From DAOVRD01 sp964605915 (GTDB lineage: Bacteria > Planctomycetota > Brocadiia > SM23-32), in assembly GCA_964605915.1 (NCBI GenBank), contig CAZSET010000171.1, forward strand, positions 1-8,992: DNA of 8,992 bases. Direction: 5' to 3'. Both the position numbers and the translations under genes were made by a program. Positions 1-6,061 of this stretch are shown here, piece after piece. Under the pieces are notes generated by a model. The model did not search any database. It was not told the origin of the DNA and worked only from the letters and a program-made list of their open reading frames with translations. How positions within the stretch are numbered: the stretch's first letter is position 1; each line of letters opens with the position of its first letter.

Positions 1-478
1 TGTAGATGTGTTCGGCCTTGGCCAGATCCCTCAGTTCCGGCCCGGCCGGACGCCGGGCTTCGTCGGACCCGATCCACTGCCGAAGCTCCTCCTCGCTGCG
101 GCTCTTGATGGCGACGTAGCCCTTGGCGATGGCATCTCCATGGCCGCGGTGGGAGCTGGTGATGTAGTCCGTCGCCCGCACCGCGGAGCAGGCGCCCACG
201 CTGGCGGCCTCCTGTCCGACGGATAGGTGCGTCGGGCCGCGGTATCGGAACCCCTTCTCGCGCAGCGGCTCGAAGGACTGCATGCGCAGCGCCACGATCA
301 TCTCCTCGAAGGCGCGGATGCTCAGCATCCATTCGAGCAGATCCAGGGCGTCCTGGGGGCTCAGGCTGCCGCGCTCCAGCTCGTCCTCGAGGGTGCGCGT
401 GTGCTGGAAGACCGGTATCTTGGGGAACTCGATCTCGGTCGGCTCGAACTCGGGCAGGATGGGTATGTCACGAACCAC
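1..478 (-). CDS. Thiamine-diphosphate-dependent 2-oxoacid dehydrogenase E1 component, alpha region (3'-truncated by window edge)
   Basis: The gene reads leftwards off the window; 159 codons are visible with no stop. The product resembles the N-terminal part of pyruvate/acetoin/branched-chain 2-oxoacid dehydrogenase E1 alpha, which decarboxylates a 2-oxoacid with ThDP and passes the acyl group to a lipoyl-E2. Visible family marks are LLEWMLSIRAFEE (48-60), THLSVGQEAASVGA (83-96) and SSHRGHGDAIAKG (108-120). The GDG...N ThDP motif would lie beyond the edge. There is no ATG near the N-terminus (first Met is residue 51). The start chosen is GTG at 478-476, with a clear Shine-Dalgarno GGAGG (490-486) seven bases upstream. 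After RGHG...AKG comes an Arg/Glu-rich stretch (about 124-155), which ordinary E1 alpha proteins lack and which I associate with long fused alpha-beta E1 proteins. Whether this one is fused cannot be seen. The substrate cannot be told from this fragment. Confidence 0.85.
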   Translation of the reverse strand, partial: MVRDIPILPEFEPTEIEFPKIPVFQHTRTLEDELERGSLSPQDALDLLEWMLSIRAFEEMIVALRMQSFEPLREKGFRYRGPTHLSVGQEAASVGACSAVRATDYITSSHRGHGDAIAKGYVAIKSRSEEELRQWIGSDEARRPAGPELRDLAKAEHIY

Positions 479-485
479 GAGGCGG

Positions 486-490
486 CCTCC
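486..490 (-). promoter_or_regulatory. Shine-Dalgarno deciding the GTG start of the E1 alpha gene
   Basis: GGAGG on the minus strand, seven bases before GTG at 478. It selects this GTG where no ATG is available in the frame. Confidence 0.75.
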
Positions 491-618
491 GGTTGGACAT
501 GAGTTGCCTGTGCTGGGTGCCGGCCCGATGCAGCATGGCTGAACGGCGCGCAGGCGGTCAATGCCCGGTGTGTCGGTCCTTGCCGTTCGTCGTCTGAGGT
601 GGGCAGCGGCCCCTGCGA

Positions 619-633
619 CGGACGTCACGTCCG
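619..633. promoter_or_regulatory. 15-bp palindrome in the E1 alpha leader, possible operator
   Basis: CGGACGT-C-ACGTCCG is a perfect inverted repeat with 7-bp arms around one central base. It lies just downstream of the predicted transcription start (about 639) of the E1 alpha promoter. That position would suit a repressor operator, but a short RNA stem is equally possible. The binding protein is unknown. Confidence 0.4.
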
Positions 634-645
634 CCGGCTTCGGTT

Positions 646-674
646 CTTATATCGGACGGCAGGCGGCAATTCAA
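646..674 (-). promoter_or_regulatory. Sigma70-like promoter for the E1 alpha gene
   Basis: On the minus strand, -35 TTGAAT (674-669), a 17-base spacer and -10 TATAAG (651-646). Transcription would start near 639, giving a leader of about 160 bases. The promoter begins about 20 bases after the clpX stop, so the E1 gene need not depend on read-through from clpX. I see no intrinsic terminator between clpX and this promoter. Confidence 0.6.
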
Positions 675-695
675 ACGCGGCGGCGCTTGCCCCCG

Positions 696-1934
696 TCAGG
701 CGCCCTTCCTCTTGCGCCGCTCCAGCAGTGGCTTCTCGCCCCGCACCACGTCCGCTCCGACGACGTAGGTCTGTTCCTTGGGCAGGGACGGCAGGTTGAA
801 GAGCGGGTCGAGCATGAGTCTCTCCAGCACTGAGCGGAGGGCACGGGCGCCGGTGTTCTTCTCCATGGCGATGCGTGCGATCTCGCGCAGCCCGGCCTGC
901 GTGAACTCGAGCTCCGAGCCCTCAAGCTCGAAGTACTTCTGATACTGGCCGATCAGGGCGTTCTTCGGCTCGACCAGGATCCGGACCAGGTCTTCCTCGG
1001 TCAGCGGCATCAACGGGGTGACGATGGGCAATCGGCCGACCATCTCGGGAATGAGGCCGTACTTCACCAGGTCGTCTTCGGTGACCAGTTCGAGTAGCTT
1101 GCCCAGGTTATCCTCCTCGCCCTTGCCCTCGCGGCCGAAGCCGATGCTTTGCTGGTTCGTCCGCTTGGCCACCAGCTCGTGGATCCCGGTGAACGAGCCG
1201 CCGCAGATGAACAGGATGCGGTTCGTGTCGATCTGGATGTACTTCTCTTCGGGGTGTTTCCTGCCACCGTGCGGGGGCACGTTGGCGATCGTGCCCTCCA
1301 GTATCTTCAGCAGCGCCTGCTGGACGCCTTCGCCCCCCACGTCCCGCGTGATGCTGACGTTGTGGTACGTCTTGCCTATTTTGTCGATCTCGTCGACGTA
1401 GACAATGCCTTGCTGGGCGCGTTCGACGTCGAAGTCGGCGCTCTGGATCAACTTGAGCAGCACGTTCTCGACGTCCTCGCCCACGTAGCCCGCTTCAGTC
1501 AGCGTCGTGGCGTCTGTGATGGCGAAGGGCACGTCGAGCGTCTGTGCCAGCACCCGGGCAATCAGCGTCTTGCCGACGCCGGACGGTCCGATCAGCAGCA
1601 CGTTGCTCTTTTCCAGCTCGACGCCACTCGAACCCGCGTAAAGCAGGCGCTTGTAGTGGTTGTGCACGGCGACGGCGACCGTCTTCTTCGCTTGTTCCTG
1701 GCCGATCACGTATTCGTCCAGGCTGCGCTTTATCTCGAGGGGCGGAGGCACGCGCAGGACGCCCGTCGGCCGGCCCGGCCGCAGCGTTTCCTGCTTGATG
1801 ATGGAGTAGCAGAGCTCGACGCAGTCGGCGCAGATGAATGTGTTGTGCTCGCCCTGGATCAGCCTTTCGACTGAACCGTAGCTCTTTCCACAGAAGGAAC
1901 ACGCTTCCTTGGGGCCGTCGTTACCGTATGCCAT
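696..1934 (-). CDS. clpX: ATP-dependent Clp protease ATP-binding subunit ClpX
   Basis: AAA+ unfoldase (412 aa; E. coli ClpX is 424) that recognises tagged substrates, unfolds them and threads them into ClpP in the cytoplasm. The N-terminal zinc-binding domain has Cys 12, 15, 35 and 38 (CSFC...CADC). Walker A is GPSGVGKT (116-123), pore loop 1 GYVG (149-152), Walker B ends in Asp181-Glu182 (VYVDEIDK), the RKH loop is 225-227, and the GAR sensor-2 motif lies near 370. The IGF loop that docks on ClpP is intact (IGFG, 264-267), so partnership with the upstream-encoded ClpP is expected. The ATG at 1934 puts the Cys4 motif at its usual place; a GGGAGG lies 11 bases upstream, rather far. It is the last gene of tig-clpP-clpX, 51 bases after clpP, and all diagnostic motifs are canonical. 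Confidence 0.97.
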   Translation of the reverse strand: MAYGNDGPKEACSFCGKSYGSVERLIQGEHNTFICADCVELCYSIIKQETLRPGRPTGVLRVPPPLEIKRSLDEYVIGQEQAKKTVAVAVHNHYKRLLYAGSSGVELEKSNVLLIGPSGVGKTLIARVLAQTLDVPFAITDATTLTEAGYVGEDVENVLLKLIQSADFDVERAQQGIVYVDEIDKIGKTYHNVSITRDVGGEGVQQALLKILEGTIANVPPHGGRKHPEEKYIQIDTNRILFICGGSFTGIHELVAKRTNQQSIGFGREGKGEEDNLGKLLELVTEDDLVKYGLIPEMVGRLPIVTPLMPLTEEDLVRILVEPKNALIGQYQKYFELEGSELEFTQAGLREIARIAMEKNTGARALRSVLERLMLDPLFNLPSLPKEQTYVVGADVVRGEKPLLERRKRKGA

Positions 1935-1985
1935 CTTTCGCCAGGCCTCCCGCTCGCTCTCCGCCGGCCGGGGCGCATCGGCTGC

Positions 1986-2642
1986 TCAATCTTCCGGCGT
2001 CGAGGTAAGCACCTCGTCCACCAGGCCGTAACCCTTGGCGTCCTCGGCCGACATGTAGAACTCGTGGTCCGCGTCCTTCTCGATTTGCTCGACGGGTTGG
2101 CCGGTGTGCTCGGCCAGAATCTCGTTGATCCAGCGCTTGAGCTTGACCATCTCCTCGGCGTGGATGCTGATCTCCGCCGCAGTGCCCTCGCGGTCGGAGC
2201 TCCACGGCTGATGCAGCATCACGCGCGAGTGAGGCAGCGCGAACCGCTTGCCCTTCGCTCCGCCGGCCAGCAGCATCGCCGCCATGCTGAAGGCGTGACC
2301 GACCACGTAGGTCGCCACGTGGCACTGCATCAACTGCATGGTGTCGTAGATAGCCAATCCGCTGGTAATCAGGCCGCCGTTGCAGTGGATGTACAGGTTG
2401 ATGTCTTCCTTCTTGCTCTCGCTTTGAAGATACAGCATCTGCGCTACGGTCAGGTTGGCCACCACGTCGTTGATGACGCTGCCGATGAATATAATGCGGG
2501 CCTCCAGCAGCGCGGAGAAGATGTCGTATCCTCGCTCGCCGTAGCTGGTTTTCTTGATAACGGTCGGCACGATCGTGCTGCCGAACGTCTGAGCAGCCGT
2601 ACATGCATCCGTCAGCCAGTCGGAATAGGAGTCCTTTGCCAT
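1986..2642 (-). CDS. clpP: ATP-dependent Clp protease proteolytic subunit ClpP, divergent active site
   Basis: Serine peptidase (218 aa) forming the tetradecameric barrel that degrades substrates fed by ClpX. The fold-wide family pattern is clear: GERGYDIFSALLEARIIF (35-52), GLAIYDTMQ (95-103), the nucleophile block GHAFSMA with Ser119, and HQP with His144. Alignment by eye to E. coli ClpP places Glu194 (DHEFYMSAE) at the catalytic Asp171, so the triad reads Ser-His-Glu. The oxyanion-region NSPGG of the family is HCNGG here (86-90). The first 20-25 residues precede the conserved core and could be a propeptide, as in E. coli. The ATG at 2642 is preceded by GGAGGG ten bases upstream. The gap to tig is only 21 bases, implying co-transcription. 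It is probably active, because Ser and His are kept, but it may be a specialised paralogue. Confidence 0.95.
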   Translation of the reverse strand: MAKDSYSDWLTDACTAAQTFGSTIVPTVIKKTSYGERGYDIFSALLEARIIFIGSVINDVVANLTVAQMLYLQSESKKEDINLYIHCNGGLITSGLAIYDTMQLMQCHVATYVVGHAFSMAAMLLAGGAKGKRFALPHSRVMLHQPWSSDREGTAAEISIHAEEMVKLKRWINEILAEHTGQPVEQIEKDADHEFYMSAEDAKGYGLVDEVLTSTPED

Positions 2643-2663
2643 TGCCGTAAAACCCTCCGTGCG

Positions 2664-4142
2664 TCAGCTTTCTTCTGCGGAATCAGCTTCTTGCCCCTGG
2701 TCCTGGCCCCCGTATCGCCTGAGGAACTCGTCGGAGGGGATCTCCTCAACGTGGGCGTTCTCCATGAGGAAATCGATGGTCTTGTTCTCGCGCATGTCGT
2801 CGCGCAACGCCCTGGCCATTCCCCGCTCCTCCATGTAGCTGCGGGCCCTCTCCTCGCGCCAGCCCTGGCGCGTCGCGAACGCGCGTATCTGGCTGTCCAC
2901 CTCCGATTCAGTCACCAGTACGCGCTCCCGCTCGGCTATCTTGCGCAGCAGGTATCGGGCCTTGAGCCTTCGTCGTATCTGCTCCTGCGTTTCATGCGGC
3001 CTGTCGAGGGCCCTGCGCTCGGCCTCGTGGCGAGGGACGCCCTGGCGCAGCAGGCGCACGAGGGTCCTGATCCGATGTTCCTCCACGGCCCTTTCCACCA
3101 GGCTGGCGGGCAGCTCGCAGTCCACGTTCTCGAGCAACTGGTTGACCAGCATCTGCCGGGCGATGTCTTCGCGCTGGTCCGACAGGCTGCTCTGCAGCCT
3201 TTCCCGTACGAGGGGCTCTATGTCACTGGCCGAAGAGAGGCCGATCTTCTCGGCCAGGTCGTCGTCCAACTCGGGGACGTGACGGCGCATCACTCGGGAC
3301 AGGTTCAACCGGACGTTAACCGTCTTGTCCGCCAGCGGCTCCAGCTCCTCTCGGGCGGAGGCCTCGTCCTTCAGCAGCTCCGCCTCCAGCTCGACCTGCG
3401 CGCCGACCTGCGCACCGACCAGGGCGGCCTTCACTCCTTTGACGGAGAAAGGACCGACTCTCTCGGCGCGCGGGTAGAAGCCGATCGTTTCCGACCAGTC
3501 CGGGTCTTCTGCCAGGCTTACCTCTGCCTCGACGTAATCGTCCCAGTCTATGCCGGCGTCCCCGACTTCCTCCCAGGTTGCGAACTGCTGGGCGAAGCGG
3601 CCCATCTCGTGTTCAAGCAGCTCATCGTCCACCTCGAGGGCGGGAGCCTCGACGCGGAGTCCCCTGTAATGGGACTCCTGCACCTGGACCTCGGGCATCA
3701 CCTCGCACCTGAACTCGAACTGCGCCGGCTGGCCCGGTTCCCACTGGATCTCCTCCGGATCCGGCGCTTCCACCTGGGCGACGATGTCCAGGTCATTCTC
3801 GTCCACAGCCTTCTCGTAGGCCTCGGTGAGGACGGAAGAGATCAGGTCGCTCTTGAGAGTGCTTCCCATCCGACGCTCTACCAGACCAACCGGGGCGCGG
3901 CCCCTGCGGAAGCCGGGCAGCGTTATCTCGTGCTGCAGCGACGTCAGCTCGTTCTGGTACCGTTCGCGCAGGTAATCGGCGTCCGCCTCTATGCGAATGA
4001 CGCACTCGCAGGTCCCCGTCCGCTCGACCGTCGTGACCGGCTGGTTCTCCTCCGGCTCCTCGGATTCCTGCTCGTCGGCAACGGGCTCCGCCTGCTGCCC
4101 TTCGGAGTCATCATCTGCGCTGATGTCTTCTGGATCCGGCAT
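2664..4142 (-). CDS. tig: Trigger factor with acidic N-terminal extension and degenerate PPIase domain
   Basis: Ribosome-associated chaperone that binds nascent chains at the exit tunnel. The ribosome-docking signature GFRRGRAP is at 77-84 (GFRKGKVP in E. coli), within an N-terminal domain of about 40-165. The FKBP-like PPIase region (about 190-283) lacks the usual FIPGFE-type motifs, so prolyl isomerase activity is doubtful. The helical C-terminal chaperone domain (about 285-470) is rich in Arg/Glu and ends in an acidic tail. At 492 aa it is longer than E. coli Tig (432). Part of the surplus is a strongly acidic leader of about 34 residues before the first conserved strand. No strong Shine-Dalgarno precedes ATG 4142, but no later in-frame start would leave the docking loop intact. 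It is the first gene of the tig-clpP-clpX cluster. Confidence 0.93.
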   Translation of the reverse strand: MPDPEDISADDDSEGQQAEPVADEQESEEPEENQPVTTVERTGTCECVIRIEADADYLRERYQNELTSLQHEITLPGFRRGRAPVGLVERRMGSTLKSDLISSVLTEAYEKAVDENDLDIVAQVEAPDPEEIQWEPGQPAQFEFRCEVMPEVQVQESHYRGLRVEAPALEVDDELLEHEMGRFAQQFATWEEVGDAGIDWDDYVEAEVSLAEDPDWSETIGFYPRAERVGPFSVKGVKAALVGAQVGAQVELEAELLKDEASAREELEPLADKTVNVRLNLSRVMRRHVPELDDDLAEKIGLSSASDIEPLVRERLQSSLSDQREDIARQMLVNQLLENVDCELPASLVERAVEEHRIRTLVRLLRQGVPRHEAERRALDRPHETQEQIRRRLKARYLLRKIAERERVLVTESEVDSQIRAFATRQGWREERARSYMEERGMARALRDDMRENKTIDFLMENAHVEEIPSDEFLRRYGGQDQGQEADSAEES

Positions 4143-4192
4143 GGGCGATACCCGGATAAGGCAGGCTGATGGTGTTCAACACGCGGTAAGAT

Positions 4193-4216
4193 AAAAACGA
4201 GGGACCCGAGTCCCTC
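4193..4216 (-). terminator. Terminator-like hairpin in the tig leader
   Basis: Read on the minus strand, GAGGGAC, a 4-base loop and GTCCCTC form a perfect 7-bp stem (4216-4199), followed by GTTTTTAT. This has the form of an intrinsic terminator. It lies about 50 bases before the tig start, and no minus-strand gene lies directly upstream (the next is plus strand). It may therefore act as a leader attenuator, or block stray antisense transcription coming out of the gene at 4502. Confidence 0.6.
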
Positions 4217-4228
4217 TATTGAAGAGGG
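4212..4228 (-). promoter_or_regulatory. Alternative (anti-terminator-like) hairpin in the tig leader
   Basis: On the minus strand CCCTCT (4228-4223), a 5-base loop and AGAGGG (4217-4212) form a perfect 6-bp stem. Its right arm is the left arm of the terminator-like hairpin, so the two cannot form together. The segments carrying arms 1 and 3 are near copies (TCGGGTACCCTC and TCGGGTCCCTC). Transcription must start upstream of 4228 for this stem to exist in RNA. Confidence 0.45.
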
Positions 4229-4254
4229 TACCCGATCAGGCTCCGCCAAGTCAA
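4225..4254 (-). promoter_or_regulatory. Weak candidate promoter for tig-clpP-clpX
   Basis: On the minus strand TTGACT (4254-4249) is a good -35, but with an 18-base spacer the -10 is only TACCCT (4230-4225). If used, transcription would start near 4218, just inside the hairpin region, and would exclude the first alternative stem. I saw no heat-shock CIRCE element and no better promoter close to tig. Confidence 0.25.
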
Positions 4255-4431
4255 GTTCAACTGGCCGACGGCTGTTGAGGGTTCCAAGGCGAGGCGGCCT
4301 GAGGGGGCCGGATGGCAGTGCGAGGGGTCCCTTGAGCGGGCGGAGGCCACGTTGCTGGTCCTTCGGCATCCGCCTGCGCGGGGCGACGCTGTGGCGGGCG
4401 GCGGAGCCCATGAAGGGCTGCCCCTCGGGCT

Positions 4432-4460
4432 TTGCGGGATTGCGAGCGAATCTGTAGAAT
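4432..4460 (+). promoter_or_regulatory. Candidate promoter of the GH172-like gene
   Basis: TTGCGG (4432-4437), a 17-base spacer and TAGAAT (4455-4460). The -10 matches five of six consensus bases; the -35 is weak. Transcription would begin near 4467, leaving a leader of about 35 bases to the ATG at 4502. Confidence 0.4.
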
Positions 4461-4501
4461 CGGCCCCCGAAATTCGCTCACTTCAGTGGGAGGAGCCTCT
4501 G

Positions 4502-5560
4502 ATGTCGCAAGCATTCGGCATGAGTCTCGGCATGGCCGGTCTGCCTCTGATACGCGAGGCGGAGACGAGGAGCATCTGCGCCGAGAACCCGAAGGGCGAG
4601 AAGGGCGCAGGCGCCACGGCGGAGAACCACCTGGGCGTCGGTTGGAAGGGGCGGCCCTGCATCACGCTGCCCAAGGACGAAACGGTCACGCTGGCCGAGA
4701 TCGACGGCGCGGGCGCCATCCAGCACATCTGGTTCACCGTCACGGACAACGGTCCGCGCGGCCGCACCGTGCTGCGCGATCTGGTCCTACGAATGTACTG
4801 GGACGGCGAGGCGGCGCCGTCCGTGGAAGTGCCGGTCGGCGATTTCTTCGCCAACGGACACGCCATGCGATGCGACATCGACTCGATTCCCGTCTGTGTT
4901 AACCCAAGCGGCGGCATGAACAGCTACTGGCCGATGCCGTTCTCCGACTCGGCCCGCATCACGATTACCAACGAGCACGGGGACGACATCCGCGGGTTCT
5001 TCTACCAGATCACCTACTCCCTGACGGAAACGCCGTCGGAGGCCGGCCGCTTCCACGCCCAGTGGCGCCGGGAGAACACGGTGACCTACCACAAGGAGTA
5101 CACGATCCTGGACGGCGTCCGCGGGCGCGGCCATTACGTCGGGACGTATCTGGCCTGGACCCAGCTTTCCAGCGGCTGGTGGGGCGAGGGCGAGATCAAG
5201 TTCTACATAGACGGCGACGATCCGCACCCGACCATCTGCGGCACGGGCACTGAGGATTACGTGGGCGGCGCGTGGTGCTTCGCGGACCGCACGTACTCGA
5301 AGGCGTTCCTCGGCTATCCGCTGCGGCACGCGGAACCGGGCCAGATCATCAGGCACGGCCTTTACCGATGGCACGTGCCCGACCCGATTCGGTTCAAGAG
5401 CGATCTGCGCGTGACCATGCAGGACCTCGGCTTCACGCCCCAGCCGACGGGCTACGAGCCGCTGACCGACGACATAAGCTCGGCGGCCTACTGGTATCAG
5501 GCGGAGCCGCATGCGGAGTTCCCGGAGCTGCCGCCTGCGAAGGCCCGCTGGCCGCGGTAG
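4502..5560 (+). CDS. DUF2961 / glycoside hydrolase family 172-like protein
   Basis: The 352-aa product matches the DUF2961 pattern throughout: ENPKGEKG near the N-terminus (28-35), GWKGRPCITL (47-56), GAGAIQHIWFT (69-79), VPVGDFF (110-116), WWGEGEIKFYIDGD (226-239) and GTGTEDYVGGAW (247-258). DUF2961 was reclassified as GH172 after a bifidobacterial difructose-dianhydride enzyme was characterised; other members act on arabinofuranosides. The catalytic glutamates are probably among Glu229/Glu231 and Glu251. There is no signal peptide, so a cytoplasmic enzyme acting on imported oligosaccharide is likely. The frame stays open upstream to 4352, but ATG 4502 is chosen because GGGAGGAG (4488-4495) precedes it by six bases and the family homology begins soon after it. 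No transporter or regulator is adjacent, so the substrate is unknown. Confidence 0.85.
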   Translation: MSQAFGMSLGMAGLPLIREAETRSICAENPKGEKGAGATAENHLGVGWKGRPCITLPKDETVTLAEIDGAGAIQHIWFTVTDNGPRGRTVLRDLVLRMYWDGEAAPSVEVPVGDFFANGHAMRCDIDSIPVCVNPSGGMNSYWPMPFSDSARITITNEHGDDIRGFFYQITYSLTETPSEAGRFHAQWRRENTVTYHKEYTILDGVRGRGHYVGTYLAWTQLSSGWWGEGEIKFYIDGDDPHPTICGTGTEDYVGGAWCFADRTYSKAFLGYPLRHAEPGQIIRHGLYRWHVPDPIRFKSDLRVTMQDLGFTPQPTGYEPLTDDISSAAYWYQAEPHAEFPELPPAKARWPR

Positions 5561-5614
5561 GGGGCCGGACGGCGACACGCCGCCAGCTACGCCGCAGATG
5601 GGCTGTGGGCATGC

Positions 5615-6061
5615 TTACTGCGAGAGGAGGTCCGGGTGCTCGCTCCGCAGCCAGGCCTTGACTCGCTGCTGCAGGGCAAGGGCCAGTTGCAGCATTTCAT
5701 CGGCTTCTTGGTCCGACACGCTGCCGGCCCGCTCGTAGGCCAGCACGTTTCGCTTCTTCCTGAACTTGTCGAGCTGGCCGACAAGATCATCTCCTGCGCC
5801 AAGCGTGTGAGCCAGGGATTGGATTGCCCAGTGGTGGTGGGGGCCTGCTCGGCCGGGTCGAAAGCCTTCCGCTGCCAGAGCGGCGGTGGCCAACTGGACG
5901 GCGGCACTGTAGGCCAGGCTAAGCCGGGCATCGGGACTTAGACCGGGGACCCGGCAGTCGCCGAGGTCGCGGTCGGCCACGGCCAACAGGTCCGCCACCT
6001 CTTGCGGAGCTGTGCTATGTCGGGTCAGCCAGCGATTGCTCAGCCAGTCGTCCAAGGTCAT
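5615..6061 (-). CDS. HEPN-domain protein, putative toxin partner of the MNT nucleotidyltransferase
   Basis: A small, mostly helical protein (148 aa) that resembles HEPN-domain proteins encoded next to HTH-MNT nucleotidyltransferases. Recognisable segments are ADLLAVADRDL (23-33), VPGLSPDARLSLAYSAAVQLA (38-58 region) and FRKKRNVLAYERAG (100-113). Classical HepT-type toxins use an R-X4-H RNase motif. Here the motif is R104-N-V-L-A-Y109, with Tyr where the His would be, so RNase activity cannot be assumed. The Tyr might be a modification site or structural. The ATG at 6061 lies within the upstream gene (47-base overlap) and has GGGGGA about five bases before it, implying translational coupling. 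It converges on the GH172-like gene with a gap of 54 bases. The toxin role is inferred from the pairing; the domain call is by recognition, without a search. Confidence 0.75.
   Translation of the reverse strand: MTLDDWLSNRWLTRHSTAPQEVADLLAVADRDLGDCRVPGLSPDARLSLAYSAAVQLATAALAAEGFRPGRAGPHHHWAIQSLAHTLGAGDDLVGQLDKFRKKRNVLAYERAGSVSDQEADEMLQLALALQQRVKAWLRSEHPDLLSQ

Larger units (their letters stand above)
4143..4501. other. Divergent intergenic region between tig and the GH172 gene
   Basis: These 359 bases separate two divergent genes. The left part holds the tig leader hairpins and a weak tig promoter candidate. The right end holds the promoter and ribosome binding site of the plus-strand gene. 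The middle (about 4260-4430) is very GC-rich and contains only a short hairpin (4295-4310, CGGCC/GGCCG) without a T-run. I see no convincing small gene or RNA there. Confidence 0.6.

Noticed and set aside
361..561. Minus-strand open frame of 66 codons beginning at 561 in the E1 leader
   Set aside because: It overlaps the E1 alpha start region in a different frame and has no domain-like sequence; the GTG-started E1 frame carries clear homology instead.
1149..1874. Open frame of about 240 codons on the plus strand, opposite clpX
   Set aside because: Antisense to the conserved clpX coding sequence; the clpX frame carries all the protein-level signal.
2064..4169. Open frame of about 700 codons on the plus strand, opposite clpP and tig
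   Set aside because: It lies entirely antisense to two well-recognised genes, has no family-like sequence, and is explained by GC-rich codon bias keeping the opposite frame open.
4295..4310. CGGCC/GGCCG hairpin in the tig-GH172 intergenic region
   Set aside because: A short GC stem with a 6-base loop and no T-run is expected by chance in sequence this GC-rich.
3989..4411. Minus-strand open frame of 140 codons running from the intergenic region into tig
   Set aside because: Its translation is Pro/Arg/Ser-rich and featureless, it overlaps the tig N-terminus out of frame, and there is no ribosome binding site. The terminator-like hairpin would also fall inside it.
4352..4501. Upstream extension of the GH172-like gene to an earlier ATG at 4352
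   Set aside because: The added 50 residues show no family similarity, the candidate promoter lies inside this stretch, and the strong Shine-Dalgarno supports ATG 4502.
4143..4501. Heat-shock CIRCE element near tig (also checked upstream of hslV)
   Set aside because: No TTAGCACTC/GAGTGCTAA-like inverted repeat is present in either upstream region.
4787..5578. Open frame of about 260 codons on the minus strand, opposite the GH172-like gene
   Set aside because: Antisense shadow; Arg/Val/Ala-rich translation without recognisable motifs.
5570..5582. CGGCG-ACA-CGCCG hairpin between the convergent GH172-like and HEPN genes as a terminator
   Set aside because: The stem is only 5 bp and no T-run follows on either strand, so I cannot support an intrinsic terminator.
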